Positions 12,340 to 15,302 of a stretch of 15,302 nt of DNA are shown here, in pieces; position 1 is the stretch's first letter, and each line of letters starts with the position of its first letter. Position numbers and translations under genes: made by a program. Source of the DNA: a bacterium (GTDB lineage: Bacteria > Patescibacteriota > Patescibacteriia > Patescibacteriales > GWE2-39-37); NCBI GenBank assembly GCA_021786695.1, contig JAJYMT010000060.1, forward strand, positions 1-15,302, written 5' to 3'. The notes beneath the pieces are model-generated. The model saw only the letters and a program-made list of their open reading frames with translations, was not told the DNA's origin and made no database searches.

Positions 12340-12370
12340 GGGGGCGGAGAAATCCGCCCCCTTTTATTTT
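12340..12370 (+). terminator. Strong intrinsic terminator ending module 3
   Basis: GGGGGCGGA-gaaa-TCCGCCCCC, 9 bp with a GAAA loop, then TTTTA and a long T run. Confidence 0.95.
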
Positions 12371-12414
12371 TTTTACGCAAGTGATATATTTTTATTCAGA
12401 GATTGGCTCCATAG

Positions 12415-12645
12415 AGCTCCGCCAAGGGCTAATGCAAGTTTTGGATCAAACTTTATGAATTGGCAGACCGTTTTGCCGTTCGCCTCGGCGTCCGGCATAG
12501 GTTTCTAGGGGAAATCGATTCGGCTCCGAGCCAGAGGATTTTCTTCTTGTTTCGGGCTTGATCGAGCGGCCGCATCCGCGGCGCCCCATTTCGGGAGCGC
12601 AAGCTCTCCAAAAAGGCCAATTCTTGATTAGCCCTTGGCGGAGCT
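12415..12645. repeat. 231-bp element bounded by 19-bp perfect inverted repeats (MITE-like or structured)
   Basis: AGCTCCGCCAAGGGCTAAT (12415-12433) is the exact reverse complement of 12627-12645. After a one-base bulge the pairing continues CAAG (12435-12438) with CTTG (12623-12626). Further in, AATTGGC (12458-12464) pairs with GCCAATT (12616-12622). The interior is GC-rich with small hairpins (for example GAGC-GCAA-GCTC near 12600) and no credible gene; a 77-codon - strand ORF crosses it and the tRNA. No flanking target duplication is obvious. It could be a non-autonomous mobile element or a structured RNA. Confidence 0.6.
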
Positions 12646-12653
12646 TTTATAAT
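12624..12653 (+). promoter_or_regulatory. tRNA-Pro promoter, -35 inside the inverted-repeat element
   Basis: TTGATT (12624-12629), 18-bp spacer, TATAAT (12648-12653). Predicted start is at about 12659-12661, the tRNA 5' end. Confidence 0.8.
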
Positions 12654-12658
12654 TTTTC

Positions 12659-12729
12659 CGGGGTGTAGTATAACGGTAGTACGCATGCATGGGGTGCATG
12701 TAGCCGGAGTTCAATTCTCCGCACCCCGA
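12659..12729 (+). tRNA. tRNA-Pro (anticodon GGG)
   Basis: Complete 71-nt cloverleaf: acceptor CGGGGTG/CACCCCG, D arm with GTAT...AGTAC, anticodon stem CATGC/GCATG with loop ATGGGGT (anticodon GGG after T33), 4-nt variable region, T stem CGGAG/CTCCG with loop TTCAATT, discriminator A73. CCA is not encoded (the sequence continues CAGAGG). The T loop reads TTCAATT instead of the usual TTCRANY. It reads CCC codons. Confidence 0.95.
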
Positions 12730-12799
12730 CAGAGGAAAAAAATTCAACAACAAAAACGTACATTAAAAATTAACCGGTAGCAACCTGAAAGGAGGCGCC

Positions 12800-13165
12800 A
12801 TGAAATCGGAAATCCGCAGGGAGCTGTTGTCGGTCTTCGGCTTTTTATACGGGGCATACCGTTCCGGCAGCCATGAGGTCTTCCAGCGGCTGATGAACAG
12901 CCCCGAATTCGCCACCCGGGTGATCGAGCCGCTCTCGCGTCTGATTAAGCCGACCGACGAAGAATTGGCCGACATACTTGAGCGCGCCCGGAAGGCCAAG
13001 ATGTTAGCCGAACCGAAACCGTTCGGCTCACCGCCGGTAAAAATCTCCGAACTGGTCGAATTGCTCGCTCCGCTGGCCGTGCCGGTCGCGCTGGCCGCCG
13101 CCGGCATCGGTTATTTCGCCGGCCGTCGCAAGAAAAAAAAGCAGGCAAAAGGCGCTACCCGGTAG
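12800..13165 (+). CDS. 121-aa protein with C-terminal membrane anchor, unknown
   Basis: Helical, charged N-terminal part (SEIRRELLSVFGFLYGAYRS; EELADILERARKAKML), then a Pro-containing linker and one hydrophobic helix near the C terminus (about residues 90-107, PLAVPVALAAAGIGYFAG), followed by RRKKKKQAKGATR. This is the form of a tail-anchored protein with a basic cytoplasmic end. No known family. SD AAAGGAGG (12788-12795) fixes ATG 12800. It lies 70 nt after tRNA-Pro with no terminator or promoter obvious between them, so it may be read from the tRNA promoter. Its stop lies inside the terminator hairpin. Confidence 0.75.
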   Translation: MKSEIRRELLSVFGFLYGAYRSGSHEVFQRLMNSPEFATRVIEPLSRLIKPTDEELADILERARKAKMLAEPKPFGSPPVKISELVELLAPLAVPVALAAAGIGYFAGRRKKKKQAKGATR

Positions 13166-13173
13166 CGCCTTTT
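13147..13173. terminator. Bidirectional terminator overlapping a stop codon
   Basis: AAAAGGCGCTA-cccgg-TAGCGCCTTTT, 11 bp with A/T ends on both sides. It serves the 121-aa gene and the converging - strand genes; the TAG at 13163-13165 is in its 3' arm. Confidence 0.9.
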
Positions 13174-13212
13174 ATCGATGATAATTTTCAGCGTGTCCGG
13201 CCGGTTGATCGG

Positions 13213-13440
13213 TCAATGGCCGTAGAAATTTATGATTTCATTTTTCAATTCTTTGGCGATCTCGATATGCCTTTCCTCGTCTTTGGCGATCCGGGCGATT
13301 ACTTTTTTATCCGCTTCATCCGGTAAAGTCGTCAACAAAAAATTACATAGGTCGAGCGCGCGGTATTCCGCCTTCAGTCCTTCGTCAAGATCGGCGATGA
13401 TCGCCTGCTTGCTCATGGTGCAGCCGGTGGTTTTTTTCAT
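13213..13440 (-). CDS. 75-aa two-helix ferritin-like protein
   Basis: Two predicted helices carry the metal-ligand pattern of ferritin-like half-bundles: Glu25 in KAEYRAL and Glu55-x-x-His58 in DEERHIE, spaced 30 and 33 residues, as in encapsulated ferritins and close to rubrerythrin halves (family knowledge). Such proteins dimerise to build a four-helix bundle and diiron site. Iron binding or oxidation is therefore plausible but unproven. An alternative start is Met9 (MSKQAIIADL), which would remove a poorly conserved N terminus. It is second in a - strand pair, 4 nt after its paralogue's stop. No SD. Confidence 0.68.
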   Translation of the reverse strand: MKKTTGCTMSKQAIIADLDEGLKAEYRALDLCNFLLTTLPDEADKKVIARIAKDEERHIEIAKELKNEIINFYGH

Positions 13441-13444
13441 AAAA

Positions 13445-13672
13445 TTATGCGCTTTGATATTTTTTAACCAATCCGTCGATCATTTTTTTGTGCCGCTCTG
13501 AATCTTTTTGCAGAATCGCCAGTTTTTTCTGGAAATCGGCGTGCCGCTCCCGTGGCAGGCACAGTTCCACGCCGGACTGGAGCAAGGCAAGGTAAAGAGC
13601 GATCAGCCGGCTTTCCGCCGCCTCCTCGTCTTTCAGGTGGGTCATGATATCGGGTAAAATCGATTTATCCAT
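13445..13672 (-). CDS. 75-aa degenerate ferritin-like paralogue
   Basis: Aligns with the neighbouring 75-aa protein: AESRLIAL matches AEYRALDL, and KDSERHKKMI matches KDEERHIEI. The loop between helices is 8 residues longer, and the Glu three residues before His is replaced by Ser58 (SERH), so one ligand of the usual ExxH is lost. It could supply a structural half to a heteromer with the other protein. The ATG at 13672 lies about 2 nt from the predicted transcription start (leaderless). Confidence 0.62.
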   Translation of the reverse strand: MDKSILPDIMTHLKDEEAAESRLIALYLALLQSGVELCLPRERHADFQKKLAILQKDSERHKKMIDGLVKKYQSA

Positions 13673-13680
13673 ATCAACAT

Positions 13681-13689
13681 ATTATAACA
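13681..13689 (-). promoter_or_regulatory. Extended -10 promoter for the ferritin-like pair
   Basis: On -, TGTTATAAT (TG-n-TATAAT). No good -35. Transcription would begin around 13674, almost at the ATG. Confidence 0.6.
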
Positions 13690-13722
13690 AATCAGAATCA
13701 ATTGCCAGGGGGCGGTAAATAC

Positions 13723-13750
13723 TTGCCAAATTACACAGTTGGCGTAAAAT
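13723..13750 (+). promoter_or_regulatory. mscL promoter
   Basis: TTGCCA (13723-13728), 16-bp spacer, TAAAAT (13745-13750); the short leader before ATG 13770 is about 13 nt. Confidence 0.6.
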
Positions 13751-13769
13751 ATTAGGTAATAGTAAATTT

Positions 13770-14078
13770 ATGATTAAGAAAACTGTGGGCGGATTTATCA
13801 GATTCATCAGGGAGCAGGGCGTGGTCGGCCTGGCTATCGGCTTTATCCTTGGCGCGGCCGTCCAGAAGGTGGTCACCTCGCTGGTCAATGACATCATCCA
13901 GCCGGGAATCGGCCTGATTTTCGGTTCGGTCGAGGGCCTCTCCGGCCTGCATTACAGCTCGATCATGTACGGGCGCTTCTTGGCCGGCTTGATCGATTTC
14001 GCTATCATTGCGGCGGTGGTTTATTTCGGCTTCAAGGTGCTCGGATTCGAAAAGATCGATGCGAAGAAAGAACAATAA
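13770..14078 (+). CDS. mscL: Large-conductance mechanosensitive channel MscL
   Basis: Pentameric inner-membrane channel that opens on osmotic downshock. 102 aa with the family N terminus (FIRFIREQGVVGLAIGFILGAA), a pore-lining first helix (about 17-44) ending in VNDIIQPGIG, a short periplasmic loop (about 45-66) and a second helix (about 69-91). It is shorter than E. coli MscL (136 aa), mainly in the loop and C-terminal helix, as is common in small-genome bacteria. Single gene with its own promoter and a shared terminator. No clear SD. Confidence 0.95.
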   Translation: MIKKTVGGFIRFIREQGVVGLAIGFILGAAVQKVVTSLVNDIIQPGIGLIFGSVEGLSGLHYSSIMYGRFLAGLIDFAIIAAVVYFGFKVLGFEKIDAKKEQ

Positions 14079-14100
14079 AATCGATACGATTAAAAATAGA

Positions 14101-14130
14101 AAAAGATCCCGATATGTTGGGATCTTTTTT
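14101..14130. terminator. Bidirectional terminator between mscL and the 173-aa gene
   Basis: AAAAGATCCC-gatatgtt-GGGATCTTTTTT, 10 bp, T-run on both strands; converging genes. Confidence 0.93.
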
Positions 14131-14135
14131 CTTCC

Positions 14136-14657
14136 TTAGATTATGTTTATACCCTCCTCGAGGATTTTGCGGATATGCCGGATGTTTCGCGGCAGGCCGT
14201 CGGCGCCGCAGAACTGTTCCGCGGAGTCCAGGTAGCGGCGGAATTTTCCGAACAGGATCCGTTTGACCGTGGTAATGCCGTTTCCATCCGCGGGCAGGTT
14301 GGTCAATAGTCCGACCATTTTCGCCAAGAGATCGATCGTTACCGGATTTTCCTTGTGGGAGAGAATGCCGGTGCCCATGATCATCAGGGCGTTAAGGCGG
14401 TCGGTTTCGTTCCGCAACTTTTTGATATTGACGATCATTTCCTGCAGCAGATCGGTGCGGTTCCACAGATCGTATTTGTGCGTCAGCACCTCCCAGTCCT
14501 CGGAAATGTATTTCACGTGCACGATTTGCCTTTTGCCGTCGGCGTTTTGGTACGGACTCAACAGGTCGCGCATGATTTGCGAGGTCTCCTGGGCCTCGGC
14601 TTTTCCCGGTCTTTCCTGACCGTTTCCGTTCTGGTCGCCGTTCCACTTGTCCCGCAT
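14136..14657 (-). CDS. Hypothetical 173-aa soluble protein
   Basis: The N-terminal 25 residues are polar and disordered (DQNGNGQERPGKAEAQE). The rest looks helical and compact, with HVKYISEDWEVLTHKYDLW, then long helices (RTDLLQEMIVNIKKLRNE; DRLNALMIMGTGILSH; PVTIDLLAKMVGLLTNLP). No recognised family and no catalytic motif. The start is fixed by SD GAGGAGG five nt before ATG 14657 on -. A promoter lies about 70 nt upstream. A co-regulatory link with the receiver gene just upstream is only positional. Confidence 0.78.
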   Translation of the reverse strand: MRDKWNGDQNGNGQERPGKAEAQETSQIMRDLLSPYQNADGKRQIVHVKYISEDWEVLTHKYDLWNRTDLLQEMIVNIKKLRNETDRLNALMIMGTGILSHKENPVTIDLLAKMVGLLTNLPADGNGITTVKRILFGKFRRYLDSAEQFCGADGLPRNIRHIRKILEEGINII

Positions 14658-14725
14658 CGAATCCTCCTCGATCTGGTAGTTGATGAACGCCGGATAGATA
14701 GAAAGAGCGTTAAAATATTAGACAT

Positions 14726-14754
14726 AGTATATCAAAAAAAACCGACGCGGGCAA
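14726..14754 (-). promoter_or_regulatory. Promoter for the 173-aa gene
   Basis: On -, TTGCCC (14754-14749), 17-bp spacer, TATACT (14731-14726). Confidence 0.6.
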
Positions 14755-14756
14755 AT

Positions 14757-14786
14757 TGAAAAGCCCCGTCCGAATCCGAACGGGGC
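14757..14786 (-). terminator. Terminator after the receiver-domain gene
   Basis: On -, GCCCCGT / ACGGGGC, 7 bp with a 10-nt loop, then TTTTC. Confidence 0.8.
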
Positions 14787-14792
14787 CGAGAA

Positions 14793-15206
14793 TTACGTTT
14801 CGAGCAGCTGCTTCAAGAAGGCGGCGATCTGGGTCGCCCTGGCCGGCTTGGGAAGCACCGGCACGCCCTCCGGCAATCGCTTGAGCTCTCCGGGCTTGGC
14901 GCCCGAAAAGATCATGATCTTGACCCGCGGGTCGTAGTGGCGGATGGTTCTGGCCACCACGTCGCCGTCCTCGTCCGGCAGGTTGAAGTCGGAGATGATG
15001 GCGCTGATCTCGCTCCGGTGCTTGAGCCAGAGCGCGACGCCTTCGTGCCCGCGATCGGCTACAAGCGGCCGATAGTTGAAGTCCTCGAGGACGTTCCGGA
15101 TGGTGTCTTGCAATCCAGGATCATCCTCGATCACCAGCACGGTCTCTTCGCGCCCGAGCAATGCGTCGGGTATAACTCCGGCGTTGTGCGTCTGTGCGTT
15201 TTGCAT
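14793..15206 (-). CDS. Second stand-alone response regulator receiver domain
   Basis: 137 aa. A 20-residue polar N-terminal extension is followed by a REC domain: acidic pair D28-D29 (VIEDDP), phosphoacceptor D73 (IISDFNLPDEDG), switch S101 (IFSGA) and K120-P121 (VLPKPA). It resembles the receiver domains of hybrid kinases. No output domain and no kinase in the window. SD AAGGAGGGGG lies rather far (about 10-12 nt) from ATG 15206. The 96 bp between this start and the window end are AT-rich and hold a possible TTTACT-17-TATAAA promoter on -, but no gene. Confidence 0.92.
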   Translation of the reverse strand: MQNAQTHNAGVIPDALLGREETVLVIEDDPGLQDTIRNVLEDFNYRPLVADRGHEGVALWLKHRSEISAIISDFNLPDEDGDVVARTIRHYDPRVKIMIFSGAKPGELKRLPEGVPVLPKPARATQIAAFLKQLLET

Positions 15207-15302
15207 CGGATCAGACCCCCTCCTTAGATTTATATCTTAGGAATAAATACCAGTAAATGTAAATCAAAAGACCAAATTTATATTAAAAATCATACCACAA
15301 AG

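Noticed and set aside
12415..12645. Insertion sequence
   Set aside because: There is no transposase ORF and no visible target duplication; at most a non-autonomous element.
12453..12686. 77-codon - strand ORF across the inverted-repeat element and the tRNA
   Set aside because: It includes the tRNA-Pro sequence and terminal repeat, with no SD; most likely spurious.

Overview
The window looks like a chromosomal segment of a Candidate Phyla Radiation (Patescibacteria / Parcubacteria-like) bacterium using the standard bacterial code (TGA is a stop throughout). This is an inference from several signs. Genes are small, spacers short and tightly punctuated by hairpins. ComEC is split into two separate genes. 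A DUF2207 protein with a glycine-rich tail is present. tRNA-Pro encodes no CCA. Most housekeeping genes have no Shine-Dalgarno (SD) sequence.

Layout. 1-9.9 kb, mostly recognisable genes on +: HtrA-type protease, prfB (RF2, with a programmed +1 frameshift), a 105-aa unknown, the ComEC channel half, two small single-span membrane proteins, a DUF2207 protein, an MTH1-like NUDIX hydrolase, a small membrane protein, the ComEC metallo-beta-lactamase half, a stand-alone receiver domain and nucleoside diphosphate kinase. Between the NUDIX/membrane-protein pair and the ComEC MBL gene, the - strand carries a near-consensus promoter followed by about 180 nt that folds almost completely into hairpins: a candidate small RNA with three ACCUCC (anti-SD-like) motifs.

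9.9-12.4 kb, the most interesting part: no recognisable protein family, but three consecutive modules with one architecture: sigma70 promoter, 30-34 codon leader ORF without SD, intrinsic terminator, then one or more 51-90 aa ORFs with strong SDs. In each module a segment within the leader ORF can pair either with an earlier leader segment (1:2) or with the 5' arm of the terminator (2:3), which excludes the terminator (3:4). This is the geometry of trp/his/ilv-type ribosome-mediated attenuation. The codons between segments 1 and 2 are biased differently in each: Val/Ile/Leu, Leu-Leu-Leu-Leu, and Phe-Phe-Tyr-Phe-Ser-Phe-Trp. The controlled genes are not biosynthetic; they encode tiny unknown soluble proteins. 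I propose a family of amino-acid- (or translation-stress-) responsive microprotein operons.

12.4-15.3 kb: a 231-bp element bounded by 19-bp perfect inverted repeats, whose right repeat supplies the -35 of a tRNA-Pro(GGG) gene; a tail-anchored 121-aa protein; a - strand pair of 75-aa ferritin-like two-helix proteins; mscL; a 173-aa unknown and a second stand-alone receiver domain on -. Translation initiation falls into two classes: conserved genes start without SD (several near-leaderless), while the small unknown genes carry textbook GGAGG sequences.
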